Assembly: GCF_905171765.1 (NCBI RefSeq)
Contig: NC_053397.1
Location: 6,949,677 to 7,013,676, forward strand
Length of the DNA stretch: 64,000 nucleotides
DNA from: Bufo bufo
Taxonomy: Eukaryota; Chordata; Amphibia; Anura; Bufonidae
Reading direction: 5' to 3'
The translations under genes were made by a program, and so were the position numbers. The first letter of the stretch is position 1, and each line of letters starts with the position of its first letter. The notes beneath the pieces are model-generated. The model saw only the letters and a program-made list of their open reading frames with translations, was not told where the DNA came from and did no database searches. Positions 33,320 through 44,800 of this stretch are shown here, piece by piece.

Positions 33320-33601
33320 CAGGGGCGTAGCTATAGGGGGTGCAGAGGTAGCAGTTGCTACCGGGCCCAGGAGCCTGTGGGGCCAAAAGACCCTTGTGCA
33401 ACCTAAGACACTGGTATTATAAAAGTGTATGCAAATTACACCTCTGGCTGGACAGAAGGGGTTAGGTTAAGAATTTGGTATGGAGGAGGGGGGGGGGGGG
33501 TGCAGTTTAAATTTTTGCCTCCTGCAGCACGAAGGTTTGAGGAAGGGGGGCCCAAGCTGAACTCTTGCACCAGGGCCAATGAGCCTTTAGCTACGCCCCT
33601 G
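33320..33601. mobile_element. hAT MITE inserted in the Tc1 transposase
   Basis: Ends CAGGGGCGTAG and CTACGCCCCTG are inverted. Target duplication CGCATAGA lies at 33312-33319 and 33602-33609. The 282-bp body is non-coding with a G run at about 33489-33500. End sequence and 8-bp duplication fit hAT. Confidence 0.85.
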
Positions 33602-33611
33602 CGCATAGACA

Positions 33612-34691
33612 TCTCCAGACGCTGGGTCTCATCCCTGGTGATGCTCTGCCCGGCCTCTACTGCAACTGTCTTCAGCTCCTGCTTGTTCTTGGGGCATTTT
33701 CCCTTCAGTTTTGTCTTCAGCAAGTGAAATGCTCAATCGGATTCAGGTCCGGTGATTGACTCGGCCATTGCAGAACATTCCACTTCTTTCCCTTAAACTC
33801 TTTGGTTGCTTTTGCAGTATGCTTTGGGTCATTGTCCATCTGCACTGTGAAGCGCCGTCCAATGAGTTCTGAAGCATTGGGCTGAATAGGAGCAGATAAT
33901 ATTGCCCGAAACACTTCAGAATTCATCCTGCTGCTTTTGTCAGCAGTCACATCATCACTAAATACAAGAGAAGCAGTTCCATTGGCAGCCATACATGCCC
34001 ACGCCATGACACTAGCACCACCATGCTTCACTGATGAGGTGGTATGCTTAGGATCATGAGCAGTTCCTTTCCTTCTCCATACTCTTCTCTTCCCATCACT
34101 CTGGTACAAGTTGATCTTGGTCTCATCTGTCCATAGGATGTTGTTCCAGAACTGTGAAGGCTTTTTTAGATTTCGTTTGGTAAACTCTAATCTGGCCATT
34201 CTGTTTTTGAGGCTCACCAGTGGTTTCCATCTTGTGGTGAACCCTCTGCATTCACTCTGGTGAAGTCTTCTCCTGATTGTTGACTTTGACACACATACAC
34301 CTACCTCCTGGAGAGTGTTCTTGATCTGGCCAACTGTTGTGAAGGGTGTTTTCTTCACCAGGGAAATAATTCTTCGCTCATCCACCACAGTTGTTTTCCG
34401 TGGTCTTCCGGGTCTTTTGGTGTTGCTGAGCTCACCGGTGCGTTCCTTCTCTTTGATAATGTTCCAAACAGTTGTTTTGGCCGCGCCTAATGTTTTTGCT
34501 ATCTCTCTGATGGGTTTGTGGTGTTTTTTCAGCCTAATGATGGCTTCACTGATGGTGACAGCTCTTTGGATCTCATCTTGAGAGTTGACAGCAACAGATT
34601 CCAAATGCAGATAGCAGACTGGAAATGACCTCTGACCTTTTATCTGCTCATTGTAATTGGGATAATGAGGGAATAACACACACCTGGCCAT
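33612..34691 (-). pseudogene. Tc1 transposase, C-terminus frameshifted and split by a MITE
   Basis: The frame starting at 34691 has a helix-turn-helix (ISEAIIRLKKHHKPIREIAK), the GRPRKTT hook, then WTDETKINLYQ, VQMDNDPKHTAK and SPDLNPIEH, the DD34E triad. It stops soon after IEH at 33717. The next segment (LKTKLKGKCPKNKQELKTVA to TRDETQRLEMSMR) is in a shifted frame and ends at the hAT MITE at 33601. The last conserved piece (LQAVIDCKGFATKY-like) lies beyond the MITE at about 33311-33265. It is non-functional. Confidence 0.88.
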
Positions 34692-35284
34692 GGAACAGCT
34701 GAGAAGCCAATTGTCCCATTACTTCTGGTCCCTTAACCACCTCAGCCCCCAGTGCTTAAACACCCTTAATGACCAGGCCACTTTTTACACTTCTGACCTA
34801 CCCTACTTTCACCGTTTATTGCTCGGTCATGCAACTTACCACCCAAATGAATTTTACCTCCTTTTCTTCTCACTAATAGAGCTTTCATTTGGTGGTATTT
34901 CATTGCTGCTGACATTTTTACTTTTTTTTGTTATTAATCGAAATTTAACGATTTTTTTGCAAAAAAATGACATTTTTCACTTTCAGTTGTAAAATTTTGC
35001 AAAAAAAACGACATCCATATATAAATTTTGCTCTAAATTTATTGTTCTACATGTCTTTGATAAAAAAAAAATGTTTGGGTAAAAAAAAAATGGTTTGGGT
35101 AAAAGTTATAGCGTTTACAAACTATGGTACAAAAATGTGAATTTCCGCTTTTTGAAGCAGCTCTGACTTTCTGAGCACCTGTCATGTTTCCTGAGGTTCT
35201 ACAATGGCCAGACAGTACAAACACCCCACAAATGACCCCATTTCGGAAAGTACACACCCTAAGGTATTCGCTGATGGGCATAGT

Positions 35285-37930
35285 GAGTTCATAGAACTTT
35301 TTATTTTTTGTCACAAGTTAGCGGAAAATGATAATTTTTTTTTTTTTTTTTCTTACAAAGTCTCATATTCCACTAACTTGTGACAAAAAATAAAAACTTC
35401 TATGAACTCACTATGCCCATCACGAAATACCTTGGGGTCTCTTCTTTCCAAAATGGGGTCACTTGTAGGGTAGTTATACTGCCCTGGCATTCTAGGGGCC
35501 CAAATGTGTGGTAAGGAGTTTGAAATCAAATTCTGTAAAAAATGACCTGTGAAATCCGAAAGGTGCTCTTTGGAATATGGGCCCCTTTGCCCACCTAGGC
35601 TGCAAAAAAGTGTCACACATCTGGTATCTCTGTATTCAGGAGAAGTTGAGGAATGTGTTTTGGGGTGTCTTTTTACATGCACCCATGCTGGGTGAGATAA
35701 ATATCTTGGTCAAATGCCAACTTTGTATAAAAAAATGGGAAAAGTTGTCTTTTGCCAAGATATTTCTCTCACCCAGCATGGGTATATGTAAAATGACACC
35801 CCAAAACACATTCCCCAACTTCTCCTGAGTACGGAGATACCAGATGTGTGACACTTTTTTGCAGCCTAGGTGGGCAAAGGGGCCCATATTCCAAAGAGCA
35901 CCTTTCGGATTTCACAGGTCATTTTTTACAGAATTTGATTTCAAACTCCTTACCACACATTTGGGCCCCTAGAATGCCAGGGCAGTATAACTACCCCACA
36001 AGTGACCCCATTTTGGAAAGAAGACACCCCAACGTATTCCGTGAGGGGCATGGCAAGTTCCTAGAATTTTTTATTTTTTGTCACAAGTTAGTGGAAAATG
36101 ATGATTTTTTTTTTTATTTTTTTTTTCATACACAGTCTCATATTCCACTAACTTGTGACAAAAAATAAAAACTTCCATGAACTCACTATGCCCATCAGAG
36201 AATACCTTGGGGTCTCTTCTTTCCAAAATGGGGTCACTTGTGGGGTAGTTATACTGCCCTGGCATTCTAGGGGCCCAAATGTGTGGTAAGGATTTTGAAA
36301 TCAAATTCTGTAAAAAATGACCTGTGAAATCCGAAAGGTGCTCTTTGGAATATGGGCCCCTTTGCCCACCTAGGCTGCAAAAAAGTGTCACACATCTGGT
36401 ATCTCCGTACTCGGGAGAAGTTGAGGAATGTGTTTTGGGGTGTCTTTTTACATATACCCATGCTGGGTGAGATAAATATCTTGGTCAAATGCCAACTTTG
36501 TATAAAAAAATGGGAAAAGTTGTCTTTTGCCAAGATATTTCTCTCACCCAGCATGGGTATATGTAAAATGACACCCCAAAACACATTCCCCAACTTCTCC
36601 TGAGTACGGAGATACCAGATGTGTGACACTTTTTTGCAGCCTAGGTGGGCAAAGGGGCCCATATTCCAAAGAGCACCTTTCGGATTTCACAGGTCATTTT
36701 TTACAGAATTTGATTTCAAAATCCTTACCACACATTTGGGCCCCTAGAATGCCAGGGCAGTATAACTACCCCACAAGTGACCCCATTTTGGAAAGAAGAG
36801 ACCCCAAGGTATTCTCTGATGGGCATAGTGAGTTCATGGAAGTTTTTATTTTTTGTCACAAGTTAGTGGAATATGAGACTGTGTATGAAAAAAAAAATAA
36901 AAAAAAAAATCATCATTTTCCACTAACTTGTGACAAAAAATAAAAAATTCTAGGAACTCGCCATGCCCCTCACGGAATACCTTGGGGTGTCTTCTTTCCA
37001 AAATGGGGTCACTTGTGGGGTAGTTATACTGCCCTGGCATTTTCCAGGGGCCCTAATGTGTGGTAAGTAGGTAAATGACCTGTGAAATCCTAAAGGTGCT
37101 CTTTGGAATATGGGCCCCTTTGCCCACCTAGGCTGCAAAAAAGTGTCACACATGTGGTATCGCCGTATTCAGGAGAAGTTGGGGAATGTGTTTTGGGGTG
37201 TCATTTTACATATACCCTTGCTGGGTGAGAGAAATATCTTGACAAAAGACAACTTTCCCCATTTTTTTATACAAAGTTGGCATTTGACCAAGATATTTCT
37301 CTCACCCAGCATGGGTATATGTAAAATGACACCCCAAAACACATTCCCCAACTTCTCCTGAGTACGGCGATACCAGATGTGTGACACTTTTTTGCAGCCT
37401 AGATGCGCAAAGGTGCCCAAATTCCTTTTAGGAGGGCATTTTTAGACATTTGGATACCAGACTTCTTCTCACGCTTTGGGGCCCCTAGAATGCCAGGGCA
37501 GTATAAATACCCCACATGTGACCCCATTTTGGAAAGAAGACACCCCAAGGTTCTCAATGAGGGGCATGGCGAGTTCATAGAATTTTTTTTTTTTTGGCAC
37601 AAGTTAGCGGAAATTGATATTTTTAATTTTTTTCTCACAAAGTCTCCCGTTCCGCTAACTTGGGACAAAAATTTCAATCTTTCATGGACTCAATATGCCC
37701 CTCACGGAATACCTGGGGGTGTCTTCTTTCCGAAATGGGGTCACATGTGGGGTATTTATACTGCCCTGGCATTCTAGGGGCCCTAAAGCGTGAGAAGAAG
37801 TCTGGAATATAAATGTCTAAAAAATTTTACGCATTTGGATTCCGTGAGGGGTATGGTGAGTTCATGTGAGATTTTATTTTTGACACAAGTTAGTGGAATA
37901 TGAGACTTTGTAAGAAAAAAAATTAAAATT
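35285..37930. repeat. Array of about 390-bp arms in alternating orientation (serial palindrome)
   Basis: The same block (tgacaaaaaataaaaacttc ... tgccctggcattctaggggc ... aaagtgtcacacatctggta ... cccatgctgggtgaga) is repeated head-to-head and tail-to-tail. Turnaround points with A/T-rich loops lie near 35335, 36112 and 36893 on one side and near 35733, 36505 and 37250 on the other, giving a palindromic period of about 778 bp. Copies 35.3-37.0 kb are nearly identical; those beyond 37.4 kb are more diverged. Confidence 0.9.
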
Positions 37931-37964
37931 TCCGCTAACTTGGGCCAAAAAAATGTCTGAATGG

Positions 37965-38265
37965 AGCCTTACAGGGGGGTGATCAATGACAGGGGGGTGA
38001 TCAATGACAGGGGGGTGATCAATGACAGGGGGGGTGATCAGGGAGTCTATATGGGGTGATCACCACAGTCATTGATCACGCCCCTGTAAGGCTTCATTCA
38101 GACGTCCGGATGCGTTTTGCGGATCCGATCCATCTATCAGTGCATCCGTAAAAATCATGCGGATGTCTGAATGGAGCTTTACAGGGGGGTGATCAATGAC
38201 AGGGGGGTGATCAATGACAGGGGGGTGATCAGGGAGTCTATATGGGGTGATCAGGGGCTAATAAG
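37965..38265. repeat. 18-bp tandem repeat (acaggggggtgatcaatg)
   Basis: Two clusters of the unit acaggggggtgatcaatg occur at 37970-38050 and 38180-38235, separated by sequence with an inverted partner (gatcacgcccctgtaaggct). It lies inside the TTAA element. Confidence 0.8.
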
Positions 38266-38841
38266 GGGTTAATAAGTGACGGGGGGGGGGGGGTGTAGTG
38301 TAGTGTAGTGGTGCTTGGTGCTACTTTACTGAGCTACCTGTGTCCTCTGGTGGTCGATCCAAACAAAGGGGACCACCAGAGGACCAGGTAGCAGGTATAT
38401 TAGACGCTGTTATCAAAACAGCGTCTAATATACCTGTTAGGGGTTAAAAAAAACACATCTCCAGCCTGCCAGCGAACGATCGCCGCTGGCAGGCTGGAGA
38501 TCAACTCTCTTACCGTCCGTTCTTGTGAGCGCGCGCGTTCACAGGAAATCTCGGCCATCGCGAGAGGACGCGCCGGCGCGTCCACTCGGAATGAATCAAC
38601 CACCTCCAGGACGCGTCTGTGCGTACAGCGGTCCGGAGGTGGTTAACAAGTGGGAGGCACATATACAAACTGCTGTAATTCCTGCACCGTTCACCTGATT
38701 TGGATGTAAATACCTCAAATTACAGCTGACAGTCTGCAGGTAAAGCACATCTTGTTTGTTTCATTATACACCACAATGGATTTGAAGAGCCAAAAATGTT
38801 AGAATTGTGTCGATGTCCCAATATTTATGGACCTGACTGTA

Positions 38842-39330
38842 GCTGGTCACAAATGTGTCTTTCAGACGTCTTCTTTACCATTCCTGGGATACATCATCTC
38901 TCATAGTGGGTTGCAGATGGATCCTGAAAAGCTGAGTGCTCTAATGGCCTGGCCACCCACAGGGTCTTCGCGCCACACAGTGCTTCCCAGGTTTTGCAAA
39001 TTTTTATCACCAGTTCATTCCTAATTTTTCATCTCTTACATCCCCAATCTCCGCCCTTACTAAGAAAGGGGTGAACGCCACAGTCTGGACTTCTGAGGCT
39101 AAAGCTGCTTTAATCCAATCAAAGAAGTTCTTTGCCTCTGCTCCTGTTCTACACCATTCAGATGTCTCATGCCAATTCTTTTTAGAAGTGGATGCCTCCT
39201 CCATAGGAGCCAGTGCTGTTTTAGTACAGAAAGGTTCCAAGGGCAATATGCTTACCCGCAGATTTTTCTCCAAGTTATTCTCCCCTGTAAGAACTTCTGG
39301 CCATAAAACTAGCATTGGAGGAGTGGCGTT
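38842..39330 (+). pseudogene. Ty3/Gypsy pol fragment (RT to RNase H)
   Basis: It shows KCVFQTSSLPFLGYIISHSG followed by LQMDPEKLSALMAWP, the end of the Gypsy RT palm/thumb, a broken FLGFANFYRQFI-like stretch, SPISALTKKGVNATVWTSEA in a shifted frame, and the RNase H start FFLEVDASSIGASAVLVQKG. It breaks off near 39330. It has no LTR in the window and is unrelated in position to the LTR at 25.8 kb. Confidence 0.8.
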
Positions 39331-39389
39331 ATCTATTGGAAGGGGCCCAACATCCAGTGATAATCTTCAGAGGCATCAGCCAAGAAATC

Positions 39390-40075
39390 TAGGGCGTTGT
39401 TTATAATGGGGGAAGGAAATAAGCAACTGCTCCCTAGGGGTACCCCCTTTAATGTGGGCTTCTAACTCTCCAATCCACATCTTTAGGGACCTAGCGACAG
39501 AGGTAGCGGAAATAGCAGGTTTAAAGGCTGCTGCAGAGGCCTCCCAATTTTTCTTTAAGTAAACCTCTGCCCTTCTGTCCATTGGGTCCTTAAGGGAACC
39601 CATATCTTCAAAGGGTAGAGAATTTTTCCTGGACATCTTAGGCACGGGAGCAGCCAGCCTTGGGGCCCTATCCCAGGGGGCGGATATTTCCATTTCACAG
39701 AGGAAGGAATGAAAAACGTCCTATCTGGTCTCTTCCATTCCCTGGTGATTACCGCCTGAATGTTCTTATGTACATCAAACACCTTCCTCTTTCTAGGACC
39801 CAGGCCCTCAAACATAGAGTCTTGCACCGATTGCTGAGGTCTTTGATCATCCAATCCCATAGTAGCTCTGATCGCCTTGACTAGGGAGTTAGTGTTCTCA
39901 GTATGAAATAGCGGTTTCCCTGCGGCCTCGTCCTCAGAAGAATAGTCCGATGACAAACGCTCTCCTCCTTCCTCCCAGATAGAATATCGCTGTCACTGGA
40001 GGGGGAATCTTTAGATGCCGCAGCAGAAGTACCGGGGCGGCTTTTAATCAATCCGCTAACCGACTCTCTGATCTC
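39390..40075 (-). pseudogene. DIRS-type retroelement ORF1 fragment
   Basis: On the minus strand the frame reads VSGLIKSRPGTSAAASKDSP, SSDYSSEDEAAGKPLF, SLVKAIRATMGLDDQ, SVQDSMFEGLGPRKRKVFDV and REWKRPDRTFFIPSSVKWKY. After a frame change near 39690 it continues APRLAAPVPKMSRKNSLPFE and DMGSLKDPMDRRAEVYLKKN. This is the capsid-like ORF1 of frog and fish DIRS elements, as I recall the family. No tyrosine recombinase or RT portion is present here. Confidence 0.65.
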
Positions 40076-40079
40076 AGAC

Positions 40080-40530
40080 TGCCCGTGCCCGACAACCGCC
40101 ATACTGTGCCTGGATAGATCCATACAGTGCCCACATGGAGAGCCTGTGCCCAACAACCGCCATACTGTGCCTGGATAGATCCATACAGTGCCCACATGGA
40201 GAGCCTGTGCCCAACAACCGCCATACTGTGCCTGGATAGATCCATACAGTGCCCACATGGAGAGCCTGTGCCCAACAACCGCCATACTGTGCCTGGATAG
40301 ATCCATACAGTGCCCACATGGAGAGCCTGTGCCCAACAACCGCCATACTGTGCCTGGATAGATCCATACAGTGCCCACATGGAGAGCCTGTGCCCAACAA
40401 CCGCCATACTGTGCCTGGATAGATCCATACAGTGCCCACATGGAGAGCCTGTGCCCAACAACCGCCATACTGTGCCTGGATAGATCCATACAGTGCCCAC
40501 ATGGAGAGCCCGTGCCCAACAACCGCCATT
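40080..40530. repeat. 61-bp minisatellite, about seven copies
   Basis: The unit starts aaccgccatactgtgcctgg and continues atagatccatacagtgccca, catggagagcctgtgcccaac. Successive starts are at 40094, 40155 and 40216, an exact 61-bp period with almost no divergence. It adjoins the DIRS fragment, whose ORF1 frame reads into the first unit. Confidence 0.95.
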
Positions 40531-40703
40531 TTCTGACACTGATATGATGTAGATGGTGCGGGGGAGTTAATAACACCACAGTTCCAGTGCACTTGCAGTA
40601 GTAGCCCCAGACCGCCCCACCCTGCTAGATATGGCTGCTGATAGCTCTGCCCTCTGTGCCTCACCTGTCACTCCCCCCAACAACTGCAATCATCACACCA
40701 TTA

Positions 40704-41014
40704 GGGCTCATGCACACGTCCATATGCCCTCCGAGACATACAGTCCGTGAGCGGGCCATATGTCACGAAGCGGCATACATCGTGCGCACAGCATCATAGG
40801 TTACTATGATGCTGTGTGCATCGGGCCGCTGTCCCGCACTCATAATATCATACAAGTGCGGGACAATAGTCCCACGAGCGGCCCAATGCGCACAGCATTA
40901 TAGTAAACCTATGATGCTGTGCGCTCCCGCGCGCACGATGTATGCCGCTCCGGGACATATGGCCCGCTCACAGACTGTATGTCTCGGAGGGCATACGGTC
41001 GGGTGCATGAGCCC
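40704..41014. mobile_element. Harbinger-like fold-back MITE (311 bp)
   Basis: TTA at 40701-40703 and 41015-41017. Inverted ends gggctcatgcacac; most of the element folds back (agacatacagtccgtgagcg against cgctcacagactgtatgtct). Confidence 0.82.
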
Positions 41015-41017
41015 TTA

Positions 41018-41275
41018 GGCCTCTTGCACACAACCGTATGGCTTTTTCATTTTTTTGCGGTCCGCAAAAAATACAGATGACATCCGTGTGCATTCGGAAC
41101 GGAACAGCCGGCCCCTGATAGAACAGTCCATAATGCGGACAATAATAGGACATGTTCTACCTTTGAACAGAACGGAAAAACGGAAATAGAAGGCATACAG
41201 AGTACCTTCCAATTTTTTTGGGGGTCCATTGAAATGAATAGTTCCGTATACTGAACGCAAAAAACTGAAAAAAAA
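41018..41275. mobile_element. Truncated Harbinger-like MITE
   Basis: It starts at the TTA shared with the previous element (ggcctcttgcacacaaccgt) and contains ggtccgcaaaaaatac- and cattcggaacggaac-type blocks typical of such frog MITEs. The opposite end was not found. Confidence 0.45.
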
Positions 41276-41559
41276 ATATATAAGTAATATTCCGCCAGAC
41301 CTGGTACTTTTTGGGTCAGTTTTGGAAGGATGGTGTAAATAGTACTTGTCCTAGTTATGCTCGATGTATAGACCGCCCAACCTCGGGCTTCTGTAAAAAA
41401 ATAAACAAAAAAAAACGTTGCCCCTAAGACCCTTAATGAGGAACTACAAGTACCTGCAAGCTATGGTGTAGTCATCAGCTATAAAACAGCTGCAGCCATG
41501 CTGAGCTCCTGTCTACGGCGCACTGCATGCTGGGAGCTCCACCGTAACTTATAGCTGGC

Positions 41560-41862
41560 ACTGGCGGAAGTGACGACACACGGTACTTCCGGAAAATACA
41601 GACGATCTGGTAACCTAGCAACGCGTCGTCCGTTAGCCACGCCCTCGCCTCTTTCAGCCTATCAGTTTGGAGGCGGCTGGAGAGGCGCTATTCATCTTTA
41701 ACCCCTTCTTGCTCGGACGTTAGCTTCCAGCACTACTGATCAGTGCGGGGAGCGGCCGCGGAGGTGCGGGAAGGGTTAATAGGCACAGGGCGGCAGATTC
41801 GTACTCCCAGGCCGGGCTGTGAGCTGTGGTCAGTGCGGACAGGACGTGGAGAGCCCAGCACC
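41560..41862 (+). promoter_or_regulatory. POC1A: POC1A promoter and 5' UTR
   Basis: The segment just upstream of the POC1A start is CpG-rich and repeat-free. It contains a palindromic ETS-type site (ACTTCCGGAA, about 41585-41594), an X-box-like RFX site (41610-41622) and a GC-rich GCCACGCCC motif (about 41636-41644). No TATA box is apparent. The transcription start is not determined. Confidence 0.6.
41610..41622 (+). promoter_or_regulatory. Candidate RFX X-box
   Basis: GTAACCTAGCAAC fits the X-box pattern GTNRCC-N(0-3)-RGYAAC with a one-base spacer. RFX factors drive ciliary and centriolar genes, which suits POC1A. It lies about 240 bases upstream of the start codon. Confidence 0.55.
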
Positions 41863-41874
41863 ATGGAGCTGCCG
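41863..41874 (+). CDS. POC1A: POC1A exon 1 (coding part)
   Basis: Only MELP is coded, in a CACCATGG Kozak context, before the donor GTAAGT. It is the first ATG in the CpG-rich region and in phase 0 with exon 2. Confidence 0.85.
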
Positions 41875-44800
41875 GTAAGTGCTGGAACAGCCTGGGGACG
41901 GACTACAAGGCTCAGCAGAACGTCATGTGTCCCGACATGTGAATGTTATGTTGAGAGTTGTAGTTCCACAGATTTCAATTACCTGCAGTGTCTCTATTTT
42001 ATGACCGTATAACCCCCCCCCCCCCATCCTTATGGCACAGGACCCCCCCCCCCATCCTTATGGCACAGGACCCCCCCATCCTTATGGCACAGGACCCCCC
42101 CCATCCTTATGGCACAGGACCCCCCCCATCCTTATGGCACAGGACCCCCCCCATCCTTATGGCACAGGACCCCCCCCATCCTTATGGCACAGGCCCCCCC
42201 CCCCCCATCCTTATGGCACAGGACCCCCCCCCCCCATCCTTATGGCACAGGACCCCCCCATCCTTATGGCACAGGACCCCCCTCAGTCCTTATGGCACAG
42301 GACCCCCCCCCCCCCCCGTCCTTATGGCACAGGACCCCCCCCCCGTCCTTATGGCACAGGACCCCCCCCCCCCCCGTCCTTATGGCACAGGACCCCCCCC
42401 CGTCCTTATGGCACAGGACCCCCCCCCCCGTCCTTATGGCACAGGACCCCCCCCCCCTGTCCTTATGGCACAGGATGCCCCCCCCCTGTCCTTATGGCAC
42501 AGGACCCCCCCCCCCTGTCCTTATGGCACAGGACCCCCCCCCCCCCCCCCTGTCCCTATGGCACAGGACCCCCCCCCCACCCCTTGTCCTTATGGCACAG
42601 GACCCCCCCCCCCCCTGTCCTTATGGCACAGGACCCCCCCCCCCCTGTCCTTATGGCACAGGACCCCCCCCCCCCCCTGTCCTTATGGCACAGGACCCCC
42701 CCCCCCCCCTGTCCTTATGGCACAGGCCCCCCCCCCCCCCTGTCCTTATGGCACAGGACCCCCCCCCCCCCTGTCCTTATGGCACAGGACCCCCCCCCCC
42801 CCCCCCTGTCCTTATGGCACAGGATGCCCCCCCCCCTGTCCTTATGGCACAGGACCCCCCCCCCCTGTCCTTATGGCACAGGACCCCCCCCCCCCCCTGT
42901 CCTTAGGGCACAGGACCCCCCCCCCCCCTGTCCTTGTGGCACAGGCCCCCCCCCCCCCTGTCCTTAGGGCACAGGCCCCCCCCCCCTGTCCTTATGGCAC
43001 AGGACCCCCCCCCCCTGTCCTTATGGCACAGGACCCCCCCCCCCCTGTCCTTATGGCACAGGACCCCCCCCCCCCCTGTCCTTATGGCACAGGACCCCCC
43101 CCCCCCCTGTCCTTATGGCACAGGACCCCCCCCCCCCCCCTGCCCTTATGGCACAGGACCCCCCCCCCCCCCTGTCCTTATGGCACAGGACCCCCCCCCC
43201 CCCGTCCTTATGGCACAGGACCCCCCCCCCCCCTGTCCTTATGGCACAGGACCCCCCCCCCCTGTCCTTATGGCACAGGACCCCCCCCCCCCTGTCCTTA
43301 TGGCACAGGACCCCCCCCCCCCCTTGTCCTTATGGCACAGGACCCCCCCCCCCCCCTGTCCTTATGGCACAGGACCCCCCCCCCCCCCCTGTCCTTATGG
43401 CACAGGACCCCCCCCCCCCCTGTCCTTATGGCACAGGACGCCCCCCCCCTGTCCTTATGGCACAGGACGCCCCCCCCCCCCCCCCCCCCCTGTCCTTATG
43501 GCACAGGACGCCCCCCCCCCCCTGTCCTTATGGCACAGGACGCCCCCCCCCCCCTGTCCTTATGGCACAGGACGCCCCCCCCCCCTGTCCTTATGGCACA
43601 GGACGCCCCCCCCCCTGTCCTTATGGCACAGGACGCCCCCCCCCCTGTCCTTATGGCACAGGACGCCCCCCCCCCTGTCCTTATGGCACAGGACGCCCCC
43701 CCCCCCTGTCCTTATGGCACAGGACGCCCCCCCCCCTGTCCTTATGGCACAGGACGCCCCCCCCCCCTGTCCTTATGGCACAGGACCCCCCCCCCCTGTC
43801 CTTATGGCACAGGACCCCCCCCCCCCCTGTCCTTATGGCACAGGACCCCCCCCCCCCTGTCCTTATGGCACAGGACCCGCCCCCCCCCTGTCCTTATGGC
43901 ACAGGACGCCCCCCCCCTGTCCTTATGGCACAGGACGCCCCCCCCCTGTCCTTATGGCACAGGACCCCCCCCCCGTCCTTATGGCACAGGACGCCCCCCC
44001 CCCTGTCCTTATGGCACAGGACGCCCCCCCCCCTGTCCTTATGGCACAGGACGCCCCCCCCCCTTTCCTTATGGCACAGGACCCCCCCCCCCTGTCCTTA
44101 TGGCACAGGACGCCCCCCCCCCTGTCCTTATGGCACAGGACGCCCCCCCCCCTGTCCATATGGCACAGGACGCCCCCCCCCCTGTCCATATGGCACAGGA
44201 CGCCCCCCCCCCTGTCCTTATGGCACAGGACCCCCCCCCGTCCTTATGGCACAGGACCCCCGTGGTTATGGCACGGGACCCCCCCCCCCCCATCCTTTGG
44301 CACAGAACCCCCCCCCGTCCTCCTTAAGGCACACATCCATGTTTACCTTCTCAGGAGGCACAGAACACGCGGCCGGATGTGACAGTACCGGCTTCTTACC
44401 CCCCCCTCCGCTTTCATGCTCTTCTGAATATTAAATCAGTCATTCCAGAGCTTGGGAAAGCTGCGGGCGGTCCCTGCGGGTGCAGCAATGGCGGCCGCTC
44501 TGTGCAGACTGATCCCAAACACTGCCCGACAATAGTCCCTTATTACGTCCCAGTAATGTCGTGTTCTCTTCTCAGGAGGATCCTTCCCTGGAGCGAAACT
44601 TTAAGGGGCACAGAGACACCGTCACCAGCGTGGACTTCAACCCCAACATGAAGCAGATTGGTGAGAGACATGAACACTGACCTCGGAGCGTGTCCTCTCA
44701 TCATACATGTAATCTACAGGAACAGTCACTGTACACACATGACACTACTATTCCTGTATTTTACTCCAGAGCTGCACTCACTATTCTGCTGGTGCAGTCA

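Larger units (their letters stand above)
34737..38642. mobile_element. 3.9 kb TTAA-flanked non-autonomous element
   Basis: TTAA at 34733-34736 and 38643-38646 brackets the element; the Tc1 sequence ggtccc|TTAA|caagtggg is continuous without it. Inverted ends are CCACCTCAGC and (reverse) CCACCTCCGG. It contains an alternating inverted array (35285-37930) and short tandem repeats (37975-38260). No transposase frame was found. TTAA targeting suggests piggyBac- or Kolobok-type mobilisation, not settled from sequence. Confidence 0.8.
33007..38839 (-). mobile_element. Tc1-like transposon enlarged by two nested insertions
   Basis: Inverted ends cagttaggtccataaatatt and (reverse) cagtcaggtccataaatatt, extending to attctaacatttttggctc, lie at 33007 and 38839. 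TA duplications are at 33005-33006 and 38840-38841. Removing the inserted hAT MITE (33320-33601) and the TTAA element (34737-38642) leaves about 1.63 kb, the normal Tc1 size. The left flank is L1 and the right flank is a Gypsy pol fragment. Confidence 0.9.

Noticed and set aside
38842..39330. Gypsy pol fragment as the 3' part of the LTR element at 25.8 kb
   Set aside because: An L1 and a Tc1 intervene, the spacing is too large, and no shared LTR supports it.
40048..40664. Open frames of 160-230 residues on the minus strand at the 61-bp array
   Set aside because: They are repeat translations only. The part below 40080 is the DIRS ORF1 fragment and is annotated as such.
41988..44434. 779-residue Pro-rich frame in POC1A intron 1
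   Set aside because: It is the poly-C minisatellite read through. It lies between two well-defined POC1A exons in the same orientation.
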